From the NCBI RefSeq assembly GCF_003583935.1, contig NZ_QYRN01000007.1, positions 62,001 to 126,000 of the forward strand: 64,000 bases of DNA, in the 5' to 3' direction. This document shows, piece by piece, positions 1 to 8,311 of this stretch. The notes below the pieces were generated by a model. The model did not search any database. It saw only the letters and a list, made by a program, of their open reading frames with translations, and was not told where the DNA came from. This DNA is from Aureimonas flava. GTDB lineage: Bacteria > Pseudomonadota > Alphaproteobacteria > Rhizobiales > Rhizobiaceae. How positions within the stretch are numbered: position 1 is the stretch's first letter; every line of letters begins with the position of its first letter. The position numbers and the translations under genes are program-made.

Positions 1-1
1 G

Positions 2-604
2 CTGGAGGCCGGGCGCGCCGCCTGCCGCGATCTCCATGTGGACATCGTGGTGGTCGATCTGGCGGTCGCGCGGGGGCGTCTCGGCGCCCTGGCCGGACTG
101 GCGGCCGAGGTCGCGGGCACCGCGAGCGTCCTGGTGATCGGCGCGCGCCAGGACGACGAGGGGCTGGGCGAGATCCTGGCGTCGGGCGTGAGGCGCTACA
201 TCCACAAGACTTCGGACGGCCAGGCGATCATCTCGGCGATCGCCGAGATCATCGAGGACGAGGCGGCGGCGCCCTGCGTCCTGCCGCACGGCGTCGGGCC
301 CGAGCGCCGCGCCGATCCGCTGCCGCGCATGGTGCATCGGGTCAGCGCCCGCGAGATGATGGTGCTGAAGCGCACGGCGTTCGGCTACAGCGCCAAGGAG
401 ATCGCGCGCGAACTGGCGATCAGCCAGAAGTCCGTGGAGACCTACAAGGCGAGGGCGACGGCGAAACTCGGCCTCGTGTCGCGCGCCGACATCATCCGCT
501 ACGCGCTTCGCACCGGCTGGTTCTCCGCGCTGCTGGACGAAGGGCTGCGGAGCCCGCGCGGCGCCCCGCCTCCGGGCGGCGACGGGCCGCCCCTTCGCGG
601 CTGA
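2..604 (+). CDS. LuxR/NarL-type response regulator, 5' end outside window
   Basis: The reading frame is open from the first bases of the window, so this is the C-terminal part of a longer protein. The visible N-terminal half (VDIVVVDLAV, SVLVIGARQDDE, ILASGVRRYIHKTS) resembles the later strands of a receiver domain, with a threonine/serine and a lysine near the usual positions. The C-terminal half has a clear LuxR helix-turn-helix: VSAREMMVLKRTAFGYSAKEIARELAISQKSVETYKARATAKLGL. It would bind DNA and regulate transcription, probably after phosphorylation by an unseen kinase. The phospho-acceptor aspartate may lie in the visible VVDLAV strand. Its position near the type I secretion cassette makes it a possible regulator of that cassette, but a hypothetical gene of opposite strand lies between, so this is inference. 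A Pro/Gly-rich tail follows the HTH. Confidence 0.85.
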   Translation: MEAGRAACRDLHVDIVVVDLAVARGRLGALAGLAAEVAGTASVLVIGARQDDEGLGEILASGVRRYIHKTSDGQAIISAIAEIIEDEAAAPCVLPHGVGPERRADPLPRMVHRVSAREMMVLKRTAFGYSAKEIARELAISQKSVETYKARATAKLGLVSRADIIRYALRTGWFSALLDEGLRSPRGAPPPGGDGPPLRG

Positions 605-610
605 GCGCCC

Positions 611-1198
611 TCAGCGGGTCTTCGGATCCTCGCCCTTTGCGCCACCGTCGAGATGGGCCTCCAAGGCCGACAGAAACAGCCAGAACTCGCGGTTCAGCCG
701 GTTCATGGAGCGGATCTCGGTCCGCAGCGCCTCCAGCCTCTCCTCGTCCATCGCCCGCTGCGTCCCGAAGCGGATCGTGCGTCCGCGCTCCTCGATGCGC
801 ATCGCGTGCGTGTGGGTGATGCGGCCCGCCTCGTCCACGCTGAACATGGCATGGAGATACTCGTTGCGCAGACGCGTTCCGGCGTCGAAGCGCGCCATCA
901 GCCCCTTCAGCCGCTGCTGCAGCTCCCGATCCTGAACCTTCACGCGCGCCAGGCGCTGGACGAGGTCGACGCGCGCCCGCGTCGTGTTCAAGGTCCCGAA
1001 GACGATCAGCGCGGAAGGCCGGTCGGTCTGCAGCAGCAGCATCACCAGATAGACGAGAAGGCTCTCGTTGTTGGACCAGGTGTAGACGAGGTTGCCGATC
1101 AGCCCGAACAGTTCGGTCCGCTGGCCGTGTGATCCGGCCGCCGCCGTCTCCAGGGAATCGAAGTCCGGGATTTCGGGAAGCTTCGAACCCCGCGCCAT
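611..1198 (-). CDS. hypothetical cytosolic protein, 195 aa
   Basis: The start is the ATG preceded by GGAGG six bases upstream; longer in-frame extensions lack such a site. The translation begins MARGSKLPEIPDFDSLETAA and contains LFGLIGNLVYTWSNNESLLVYLVMLLLQTD, then a helical, Arg/Glu-rich stretch with RLRNEYLHAMFSVDE and RSMNRLNREFWLFLSALEAHL. No signal peptide or confident transmembrane helix is seen, although residues 35-60 are hydrophobic. I do not recognise a named family with certainty; the helical pattern with a conserved-looking RNxYLH motif resembles small alphaproteobacterial proteins of unknown function. It converges on the upstream regulator gene with only six bases between stop codons. 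No function is proposed. Confidence 0.75.
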   Translation of the reverse strand: MARGSKLPEIPDFDSLETAAAGSHGQRTELFGLIGNLVYTWSNNESLLVYLVMLLLQTDRPSALIVFGTLNTTRARVDLVQRLARVKVQDRELQQRLKGLMARFDAGTRLRNEYLHAMFSVDEAGRITHTHAMRIEERGRTIRFGTQRAMDEERLEALRTEIRSMNRLNREFWLFLSALEAHLDGGAKGEDPKTR

Positions 1199-1652
1199 GT
1201 CGCACCTCCGTCCTGCGCCCATCCATAGCGCCTCGCGGCAGCCGAGGCGAGCGTGCGGTCCCCCGGCCTCCGCCGGCGCCATCCCGCCCGTCGTCCGCCC
1301 GTCCGCCGGAGGGGCCGGCCGGCCTCGATGTCTCCCTACGGAAATATCCCGACAGGTGTGGGATTCATCCCTTCAAGACAGTGCAATCCATTAATGAAAA
1401 GTTAATCCCGTCTTCCCCGGCAGTCGAGCGGGAGACGAGGGCAGTGTTCGCCCGTAGAAGAAACAGATCCGCCATGGCCGCGTGTCCGGCGGTTCTTTCC
1501 CGATACCTGTTCCGCCGAAGAGCCGTCTCGCCGCAATCGTATCGGCTCGGACGAGGGCAGGATCTTGCCGAAATCTTCAAGCAACGCCGGTCGCGCCAGC
1601 GTCTCCCGTAGATGAGGAGCATGGGTGACCGCCTCAACGCAGGAGACGTCCC
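1199..1652. other. 454-bp non-coding region before the secretion cassette
   Basis: No convincing gene is present. Open frames here have coding character unlike the neighbours and no ribosome-binding sites. The stretch around 1340-1420 is distinctly AT-richer than the surroundings and contains GGGAT-tc-ATCCC (1361-1372) and ATTAA/TTAAT arms near 1389-1404. It probably holds the promoters of the divergent hypothetical gene and the downstream repeat protein, but I cannot assign -35/-10 boxes with confidence. AGGAG at 1641-1645 is the ribosome-binding site of the next gene. Confidence 0.5.
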
Positions 1653-2678
1653 ATGACCGCCTATGATCGCAACGCCACCGCCCATGCCGCCACCGGCTCG
1701 ATGGCCGAGGCCTACGTCAACTCGCCCGACATCGACAACCAGGGCAACGACCAGTCCTACGACGGCAACAACGTCGCGAACGACCAGTCCGACAACTCGA
1801 ACCAGGGCAACAACCAGTCCCAGAATTCGAACCAGGGCAACGACTACAGCGACAACTCGTCGAGCACGGACGGCAACACGCTGAACGTCAGCGACGTCGC
1901 CAACGACAAGAGCCAGACCGACTCGAACAACGACAACTCCGACAACTCGGTCCACACCACGGATTCGGGCAACGACAACTCCGACAACTCGACGACCGAC
2001 TCGGGCAACGACAACTCGACCAATGTCGCCATCGCCGACTCGGGCAACGACAATTCGGACAACTCGACGACCGACTCGAACAACGACAACTCGGTGAACA
2101 CGTCCGACTCGGGCAACGACAACTCCGTCAGCAACGCCCACAACACGGACAGCTCGTCCGACAATTCCGGCAACACGAGCTTCCAGGCGACGGTGACGGA
2201 CTCCTTCAACGACAACAGCAACGCCTGGACGGACTCGTTCAACTCGGACGACGACCTGATCGACATCGGCAGCGTCTGCGGCCACATCGACGACATCATC
2301 GGCGCCGGGCAGGACGCGCTGAGCGCGGCCGGCGGCCAGGCCCTCCTGGGCGACGGCAACGTCTTCTCCATCCACCAGACGGCGACGCTGAACGACGGCG
2401 ACTGGCTGAACCAGCCGAGCACCGGCCTCAGCAACGGCAGCTTCTCGATGACCGCCAACGACCTCGACGGCGGCACGGCCAGCGCGTCGAACAGCGGCGG
2501 ACACATGGCGGGCGACAGCTCCGAGATCGCGGCCGGGACCAGCGCGGCGGCCGGCATCACGGCCAGCCACGAGGCCCTGACCATGGACATCGCCATGGGT
2601 GCCAACATCCAGTTCACGAGCGTCGACATGAACGTCGTGGGCGGCGATGCGATGACCGCGGACTTCGGCGACGCCTGA
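1653..2678 (+). CDS. Asn/Asp/Ser-repeat protein, putative type I secretion substrate
   Basis: The start ATG has AGGAG seven bases upstream. Residues from about 30 to 200 are a low-complexity polar region built on DNS units. DS[GNF]NDNS occurs seven times, preceded by more diverged NQGN[DN]QS and ANDQSDNS units. The C-terminal 140 residues are different: small residues, Gly/Ala/Thr-rich, with DDIIGAGQDALSAAGGQALLG and a short acidic end (MTADFGDA). There is no Sec or Tat signal peptide and only one cysteine. No RTX GGxGxDxxx repeat is visible. Because the exporter genes follow directly on the same strand and the protein lacks an N-terminal signal, export by the adjacent type I system is the simplest inference; the uncleaved C-terminal region would carry the signal. 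It may be an extracellular matrix, adhesive or hydration protein. The function is unknown. Confidence 0.8.
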   Translation: MTAYDRNATAHAATGSMAEAYVNSPDIDNQGNDQSYDGNNVANDQSDNSNQGNNQSQNSNQGNDYSDNSSSTDGNTLNVSDVANDKSQTDSNNDNSDNSVHTTDSGNDNSDNSTTDSGNDNSTNVAIADSGNDNSDNSTTDSNNDNSVNTSDSGNDNSVSNAHNTDSSSDNSGNTSFQATVTDSFNDNSNAWTDSFNSDDDLIDIGSVCGHIDDIIGAGQDALSAAGGQALLGDGNVFSIHQTATLNDGDWLNQPSTGLSNGSFSMTANDLDGGTASASNSGGHMAGDSSEIAAGTSAAAGITASHEALTMDIAMGANIQFTSVDMNVVGGDAMTADFGDA

Positions 2679-2844
2679 CCGCGAGGCGAACGTGAGGCGG
2701 CCGGGTCGATCCCGGCCGCCGGCGACAGGGCTCATGCGTTCAAGCCCCCCGAACGGATGAGCCCGATGCCGTCGCCGCCCGGGACCCGGCGAACCGGTTC
2801 CGGCCCGCGACGACCGTTCCGGCAGAGAAGGGCTGCGGTCCGCC

Positions 2845-4788
2845 ATGCTCGTCACCGAAGCACAAGAGACGATCGCCCGCTTCATCGGCTATTTCGACCT
2901 CCTGGAAGTCGATCCGCGCCTGCGAAAGCCCGTCACCGAGACCAACGCCGAGAAGAGCGGCGTCCACCTGCCGGACGAGGACGCGACCCCCGACGCCAGC
3001 GGCGTCCCCGGCTACGCGGCCCCCGGCTTCAACCCCCGCATCGCCTTCGGCAACGACACGCTGGCGATCGAGCCGGCCGGCACGCATCGCCTGGCCGCCC
3101 ACGACGTCGACGTCGGCCCGCATGCGATCCGGTTCTCCCATCACGAGGCGGTGGGGCTGCCGCTGCAGCTCGACGATCCCGCCCGCAGCCCGGTCGCCCC
3201 GTCACCCGTTCCGGTCTACGTCTACGACGAGATCCACGGCGATTCCCTGTCCGCCCGCGTTACGCAGCTCTCGGTGATGGACGACCGCGACACGGTGATC
3301 CTCGACCCCGACGCGGCGCCGCTCGACGCGGTGGACGCCATCGCCAAGACCTTCGTGGACATGGTGCGCCTCGCCGAGGCGAGCACCCGCCTGCCCGCCG
3401 TTCCCGCCGACGCCGACGGGCTGCGCCAGCTTCTGCGCCACGACGCGCCGGACGGCGGCGCGGACGGAGCGGGGAATGCGGTCGGTCCCGCCGAACACGA
3501 GGGCACGTGGTGGAACGGCGCGCAGGTCGAGACGGGCCCCTCGCTCGCCGACCGGCTGGAGGCCCACCGCCTGGCGCAGGATCTGCCGCCGGTGGACGCC
3601 GACTGGAGCGGCATGGTGCTGCGCGCCGGCGACAACGCCCAGCTCAACGAGGCGCGCCTCGTCAGCGAAGGCTATCTCGGCAAGGTCTCGGCGGTGCTCG
3701 GCGACTGGCACGAGACCAACGCCATCTACCAGCTCAACGTCGTGGCGGAGCGGGACGTGGTGGAGGGCGTGGAAGCCTCCCGCATCCAGTTCGCCGAGGC
3801 CGAGCTCTGGAACGTCGCCCGGTTCCACCGGATGGACGCGACGCCGGGCGCCGCCCCGCCGCCCGGCGTCGGCAGCTTTCCGGTGAACTACAGGGTCGAC
3901 GTGATCGAGGGCGACATCCAGATCACCAACGTCCTGCGGCAGATCGCCTTCATGCGCGACGGCGACCGCGTCGTGCTCAGCGCCCAGGAGCAGTGGGCCC
4001 GCCTCCTGACCGGCGGCAACGAGACGGTGGATCTCGCGACCCTGTCCAAGCTCTTCGGCGCCTACGACCTCGTGGTCATCGGCGGCAGCGTCTACGAAGG
4101 CAACTTCATCCAGCAGATCAACGTCCTGTCCGACAGCGACCATGTCCTGTCCGAGGGCGGCCGGGTCGGCTCGGTGGCCACGGCCGGCAACTTCGCCGCC
4201 AACACCGCCTCGATCGTCAACGTCGGCTCGGTCGCCGACTTCAAGCCGCTGTCGCCGGAGATGAGCGCGCTGGTCGCGCGCTTCTCGGCCGGCGAGGGCA
4301 GCGGCGCCCTGCATCTGGGCGCCGACCTCGCCTTCATCGCCGGCCGCGATATCCGCGTCCTCTACGTCAAGGGCGACGTCCTGGAGCTCAACGTCGTCTC
4401 GCAGATCAACATCCTGGAGGACAGCGACACGGTCCGCGCGCCGGCCGCCTCGCTCGTCGCCGACCTGCAGGCCGGCAAGGGCGGCGGCTGGTCCGTGTCG
4501 ACCGGCCACAACGCGCAGGTCAACAAGGCCACGATCCTCGACCTCGACGACGCGGCGCACCACCGCTTCCTCGGCGGCGAATACTATTCGCAGTCCATGC
4601 TGGCGCAGACCGACCTCGTGGGCGCCCACGACGGCGGCGTCCAGACCTTCGACGTGTCGGTGCTCGCCCCCGAGATCATCGCCTTCATCGGCAACGTCCA
4701 TGCCGACGACGCCCATCACGCGAGCGCGAGCCTGCCGTTCCACGACGCCCACGGAACGGCCGACGGCGTCGCCGGCATCCTGACCTGA
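2845..4788 (+). CDS. 647-aa repeat-motif protein, putative type I secretion substrate or surface factor
   Basis: The protein begins MLVTEAQETIARFIGYFDLLEVDPR, with AGAAGG upstream of the ATG. It has no signal peptide or transmembrane helix and no recognised domain. I see a motif Q-[IL]-[NSA]-[VIF]-[LMV]-x-[DE]-x-D-x-V at residues 141-151, 296-306, 366-376, 424-434 and 520-530, and a degenerate copy at 588-599. Most copies are preceded by a Gly-Asp or Gly-Asn about 10 residues earlier. A second small repeat, NAQ[LV]N[EK]A, occurs at 264-270 and 556-562. The pattern suggests a repetitive beta structure. The gene lies between the Asn-rich repeat protein and the exporter, on the same strand, about 40 bp before the exporter start. 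It lacks RTX nonapeptides. It could be a secreted substrate or a cytosolic partner of secretion; I favour the former. Confidence 0.8.
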   Translation: MLVTEAQETIARFIGYFDLLEVDPRLRKPVTETNAEKSGVHLPDEDATPDASGVPGYAAPGFNPRIAFGNDTLAIEPAGTHRLAAHDVDVGPHAIRFSHHEAVGLPLQLDDPARSPVAPSPVPVYVYDEIHGDSLSARVTQLSVMDDRDTVILDPDAAPLDAVDAIAKTFVDMVRLAEASTRLPAVPADADGLRQLLRHDAPDGGADGAGNAVGPAEHEGTWWNGAQVETGPSLADRLEAHRLAQDLPPVDADWSGMVLRAGDNAQLNEARLVSEGYLGKVSAVLGDWHETNAIYQLNVVAERDVVEGVEASRIQFAEAELWNVARFHRMDATPGAAPPPGVGSFPVNYRVDVIEGDIQITNVLRQIAFMRDGDRVVLSAQEQWARLLTGGNETVDLATLSKLFGAYDLVVIGGSVYEGNFIQQINVLSDSDHVLSEGGRVGSVATAGNFAANTASIVNVGSVADFKPLSPEMSALVARFSAGEGSGALHLGADLAFIAGRDIRVLYVKGDVLELNVVSQINILEDSDTVRAPAASLVADLQAGKGGGWSVSTGHNAQVNKATILDLDDAAHHRFLGGEYYSQSMLAQTDLVGAHDGGVQTFDVSVLAPEIIAFIGNVHADDAHHASASLPFHDAHGTADGVAGILT

Positions 4789-4828
4789 CATCGCCGGGCA
4801 GCCGGCGCGCCGACAACGGGGGAACGAC

Positions 4829-6952
4829 ATGGAACGCGACGACGGCAAGGGCGAGCAGACGGACCGCTCGGCGCGGCACGCGCGCGAGAAGGAGATCTTC
4901 GCGTCGATCGACGCGGCGGTCCGCTCCGCCCGGGCCGCCGACGAGGAGGTGGTCGCCGCCGAGCCCGTGGAGACGCCGCGCCCGATGCCCGAGGGCCCGG
5001 CGCGGCCGCCGCTCCAGTCGGCGGTGATCGAGGGCGAGGCGGGCGGCCCGGTGCTGCCGACGCCCCGTTCGGCGGAGGCGCCGGCTGGCCCCTCCGCCGC
5101 CTCCGGCGCGCCCGCCGGCGCCGCGCCCCGGAGCCGCATTCCCCGGCCCGCGAACGACCGGCCCGCCTCCGCGCTGCATCAGCGCCAGCGCGCGGTCAAC
5201 TTCCGGCTCTCGCTGGACCAGACCAAGGCCCGGGTCCGGCGCAACCTCCTGTGGGTCTTCGGCTTCACCATCCTGACCAACATCCTGGTCCTGGCGATCC
5301 CGATCTACCTCTTCCAGCTCTCCGACCGCGTCCTGACCTCGCGCTCGCTGGACACGCTGGTGATGCTGACGATCATCGTGGGCGGGGCGATCCTCGGGCA
5401 GGTCATGCTGGACCTGGCGCGCCGCACCATCCTGATGCGCACCGCCGTGGAGGTGGAGGCGCGGCTCGGATCGCCGATCCTGGCGGCCGCCTCGCGTTCG
5501 GCGCTGTCGGGCTCGGGCAAGGACTACCAGGTCCTGGCCGACCTCCAGCACATCCGCTCCTTCCTCACCGGCGGCACGCTGCTCGCCATGCTCGACGCGC
5601 CGCTCGCGCCGATCTTCGTGGTAGCGGTCTGGATGGTGCATCCGGACCTCGGCTGGATCGTGGTCGGAGCCGTGGCGGCCCTGCTGGTGGTCGCCTACCT
5701 CAACAAGCGCGCCACGGCCGACGCCTTCGCCGAGGCGAGCCTGTTCAACGCGCGCGGCAACGTCACGCTCGACGCGCTGTCGCGCAACGCCCAGATCATC
5801 AACGCGCTCGGCATGATCCCCGAGGCGGTGCGGATCTGGGGAAAGGACAACGCGTCCTCGCTCCGGGCCCAGGTGGCGGCGCAGGACCGCAACGTCGCCT
5901 TCTCCTCCCTGTCCAAGGCCCTGCGCCTGTTCGTCCAGATCGGGATGCTCGGCTGGGGTGCCTTCCTCGCGCTGGAGGGACATCTCACGGGCGGCATGGT
6001 GATCGCCTCCTCGATCATCGCCAGCCGCGCCCTGGCGCCGGTGGAGGGCACGATCGAGGGCTGGCGCTCCTATCTGCAATGCCGGACGGCCTACGGCCGG
6101 ATCTCGCACCTCCTCCTGAACTCGCCGCTCAACGTGGAGCGGCTGCGCCTGCCCGCGCCGCAGGGCCGTCTCGACGTCGACCGGGTGCTGTTCGTGCCGC
6201 CGCCCACGAAGAAGGTGATCCTCAACGGCCTGTCCTTCTCGCTCCAGCCCGGCGAGGCGCTGGGCATCATCGGCTCGTCGGGCGCCGGCAAGTCCACCGT
6301 GGGGCGTATGCTGGTCGGCTCCATCATCCCCACCGCCGGCAACATCCGGCTCGACCTGATGGACCTCAAGAACTGGGACCCGCGCCAGCTCGGCGAGAGC
6401 ATCGGCTACCTGCCGCAGGACGTGCAGCTCTTTCCCGCCTCGATCAAGCTCAACATCGCGCGCATGCGCGAGGACGCCGCCGACGAGGACGTGTTCGCGG
6501 CCGCCATGCTGGCCGACATCCACGAACTGGTCGCCTCCTTCCCGCAGGGCTACGAGACCGTGATCGCGAGCGACGGCGCGCCGTTGTCGGGCGGCCAGAA
6601 GCAGCGCATCGGCCTCGCGCGCGCCTTCTTCGGCAATCCGCGCCTCGTGGTGCTGGACGAGCCCAACTCCAACCTCGACACGGACGGCGAGAAGGCGCTG
6701 GCGCTGGCGCTGCGCAAGGCCAAGGAGAACGGCATCACCGTGGTCGCGATCACGCAGCGCCATTCGCTGCTGCGCTGCGTCGACCGCATCATGGTGATGG
6801 ACAAGGGCGCGATCTCGGCCATCGGCGAGCGCAACCAGATCATGGCGCTGATCACGGGCCAGGGCCAGGGCCAGGGCCAGGGCCAGGGTCAGGGCCAAGG
6901 CCAGGGCAGCGCGCCGGCGCCGCGTCCGGCCGCCACGGGAGGGGCGGCATGA
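4829..6952 (+). CDS. type I secretion ABC transporter, permease/ATPase (PrtD-like)
   Basis: This inner-membrane exporter would power secretion through an HlyD-like adaptor and a TolC-like channel. It has an unusual hydrophilic N-terminal extension of about 120 residues rich in Pro, Ala and Glu. A six-helix ABC transmembrane domain (about 135-430) follows, then the nucleotide-binding domain: Walker A GSSGAGKST at 482-490, signature LSGGQKQR at 586, Walker B LVVLDEP at 606-612 and an ITQRHS H-loop. No C39 peptidase domain is present, which fits substrates with uncleaved C-terminal signals. At 707 residues it is longer than typical PrtD proteins (about 560-600) because of the extension and a C-terminal tail of eight Gly-Gln repeats. 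Its stop overlaps the ATG of the adaptor gene, so the two are translationally coupled. Confidence 0.95.
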   Translation: MERDDGKGEQTDRSARHAREKEIFASIDAAVRSARAADEEVVAAEPVETPRPMPEGPARPPLQSAVIEGEAGGPVLPTPRSAEAPAGPSAASGAPAGAAPRSRIPRPANDRPASALHQRQRAVNFRLSLDQTKARVRRNLLWVFGFTILTNILVLAIPIYLFQLSDRVLTSRSLDTLVMLTIIVGGAILGQVMLDLARRTILMRTAVEVEARLGSPILAAASRSALSGSGKDYQVLADLQHIRSFLTGGTLLAMLDAPLAPIFVVAVWMVHPDLGWIVVGAVAALLVVAYLNKRATADAFAEASLFNARGNVTLDALSRNAQIINALGMIPEAVRIWGKDNASSLRAQVAAQDRNVAFSSLSKALRLFVQIGMLGWGAFLALEGHLTGGMVIASSIIASRALAPVEGTIEGWRSYLQCRTAYGRISHLLLNSPLNVERLRLPAPQGRLDVDRVLFVPPPTKKVILNGLSFSLQPGEALGIIGSSGAGKSTVGRMLVGSIIPTAGNIRLDLMDLKNWDPRQLGESIGYLPQDVQLFPASIKLNIARMREDAADEDVFAAAMLADIHELVASFPQGYETVIASDGAPLSGGQKQRIGLARAFFGNPRLVVLDEPNSNLDTDGEKALALALRKAKENGITVVAITQRHSLLRCVDRIMVMDKGAISAIGERNQIMALITGQGQGQGQGQGQGQGQGSAPAPRPAATGGAA
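6857..6904 (+). repeat. eight hexanucleotide GGCCAG-type repeats encoding a Gly-Gln tail
   Basis: Eight tandem GGYCAR units, of which five in a row are exact GGCCAG, encode (GQ)8 at residues 677-692 of the ABC exporter. Changes in copy number by slippage would stay in frame and only alter tail length. Confidence 0.95.
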
Positions 6953-8286
6953 GCCTCGTCCCGCACGACGTCATCGAGCCCTGGTACGCCGACGTCCCGC
7001 GCTCCATCCGCCGGTCGCTGCTGATCGGCTTCGTGGTCGGCGTGCTGATCTTCGTCGGCTTCGGGACCTGGGCCGCCACGGCGCCGCTCGCGGCCGCCGT
7101 GGTCTCGCACGGAACCTTCGTGGCCACCGGCCAGAACAAGCTCGTCCAGCACTACGAGGGCGGCATCATCCGCGCCATCATGGTGGAGGAGGGCGACCAG
7201 GTCGACAAGGACCAGACGCTGATCGTGCTCGACGAGACCGTCGCGCGCACCAACGCGCGGCGGCTGATGCTGCGCCTGGCGAGCGTCGAGGCGCGCACGA
7301 TCCGGTTCCAGGCGCTGATCTCGGGCGGCGACGAGCTGGATTTCTCCGCGATCCGCGTCGACGCGGAGGACGAGGCCGAGGTGCAGCGCATCTTCGCCGG
7401 GCAGCGCAACGTGTTTCGCGCCGCGCGGCTCGCGCTGTCCAGCCGGATCGACGTGATCGACCGCAACCGGCAGTCGCTGGAGCGCCGCGCCACCGGCTCG
7501 CGCGCCCAACGTGCCGCGGTGCAGCGTCAACAAGCGTTGATCGCTCAGGAACTTGCGGCCAAACGAAGTCTTTTTGAGAAAGGACTTTATCGCCGTTCAG
7601 ACCTCTTCACCATCGAGCGAGCCGCGGCGGAAGCAGAAGGAGCACTGGGACGCATCGAGGGCGAGATCGGCGACATGGAAAGCCAGATCGCGCGGCTGGG
7701 CGGCCAGATCGAACAGGCGAGGCAGGAAGTGGTGCAAGGCGCGACGGAAGAGCTGCAGGCGGCACAGGTCGATCTCGACGACATGCGCGAGCAGCTCTTC
7801 GCCGCGCGCAGCGTGCTGGGCCGCACCGAGATCCGCGCGCCGGTCGCCGGCACCCTGGTGCGCCTCGCCTACCACACCCCCGGCGGCGTGATCGAGAGCG
7901 GGCGGCAGATCGCCGAGATCCTCCCGCGCGACGAGGCGCTGGTGATCGAGGCGCTGATCAACCCTTCCGACATCAGCCAGGTCCACAACGGGCAGACCGC
8001 CGGCGTGCGCCTGACGAGCTTCAACCAGCGCACCACGCCCCAGCTCCGGGGGCATATCGTCTACGTGTCGGCCGACACGGTGCCGGACCCCCGGCCCAGC
8101 CGGACGGGCGACGTGTACCTCGTGCGGGTCCGCCTGGACGAGGCCGAGGCCGCGCGTCTCCACGATCTCAAGGTCACCCCCGGCATGCCCGCCGACATCT
8201 ACATCGAGACCGCCCACCGCACCTTCGTCGACTACGTCGTCAAGCCCGTGCGCGACAGCATGAGCCGCGCCTTCCTGGAGCGCTGA
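6949..8286 (+). CDS. HlyD-family periplasmic adaptor of the type I secretion system
   Basis: The start ATG overlaps the exporter stop as ATGA. The protein has one N-terminal transmembrane helix (about residues 24-44, LLIGFVVGVLIFVGFGTW). A first barrel/lipoyl half follows (VQHYEGGIIRAIMVEEGDQVDKDQTLIVLDE), then a long coiled-coil hairpin (about 90-290), the second lipoyl half with TEIRAPVAGTLVRLAYHTPGGVI, and a beta-barrel ending near YIETAHRTFVDYVVKPV. These are the hallmarks of HlyD/PrtE adaptors, and 445 aa is the expected length. It would bridge the ABC exporter to an outer-membrane TolC-like protein that is not encoded in this window. The hairpin tip (L208-F-E-K-G-L213) is the expected TolC contact and sits inside a patch of atypical codons. 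Confidence 0.95.
   Translation: MSLVPHDVIEPWYADVPRSIRRSLLIGFVVGVLIFVGFGTWAATAPLAAAVVSHGTFVATGQNKLVQHYEGGIIRAIMVEEGDQVDKDQTLIVLDETVARTNARRLMLRLASVEARTIRFQALISGGDELDFSAIRVDAEDEAEVQRIFAGQRNVFRAARLALSSRIDVIDRNRQSLERRATGSRAQRAAVQRQQALIAQELAAKRSLFEKGLYRRSDLFTIERAAAEAEGALGRIEGEIGDMESQIARLGGQIEQARQEVVQGATEELQAAQVDLDDMREQLFAARSVLGRTEIRAPVAGTLVRLAYHTPGGVIESGRQIAEILPRDEALVIEALINPSDISQVHNGQTAGVRLTSFNQRTTPQLRGHIVYVSADTVPDPRPSRTGDVYLVRVRLDEAEAARLHDLKVTPGMPADIYIETAHRTFVDYVVKPVRDSMSRAFLER
7506..7660 (+). other. AT-rich, odd-codon island inside the adaptor gene
   Basis: About 50 codons use CAA, CGT, TTG, GCT, CTT, AAA, CGA, AGT, TTT, GGA, TAT, TCA and GCA, which are otherwise rare in this window. The frame is intact and the protein sequence is normal for the family. 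The island covers the tip and the start of the descending arm of the coiled-coil hairpin. Confidence 0.8.
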
Positions 8287-8311
8287 GCGCGCTGGAACCG
8301 GAGTCAGCCCG

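Noticed and set aside
1129..1611. Open frame in the gap before the repeat protein
   Set aside because: No ribosome-binding site, no recognisable protein, and it runs antisense over the start of the neighbouring gene; treated as non-coding.
1900..2220. Regularly spaced repeats resembling a CRISPR array
   Set aside because: The repeats are short, imperfect, codon-phased and encode DSxNDNS units; there are no unique spacers of constant length and no cas genes.
2845..4788. RTX toxin or hemophore assignment for the 647-aa protein
   Set aside because: No GGxGxDxxx nonapeptide or heme-binding hallmark is present, despite the exporter context.
2757..5027. A 756-codon open plus-strand frame overlapping the repeat protein and exporter genes
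   Set aside because: Its translation is Arg/Pro/Gly-rich in the manner of a shifted frame in GC-rich DNA and has no domain; the real genes in other frames have ribosome-binding sites and coherent proteins.
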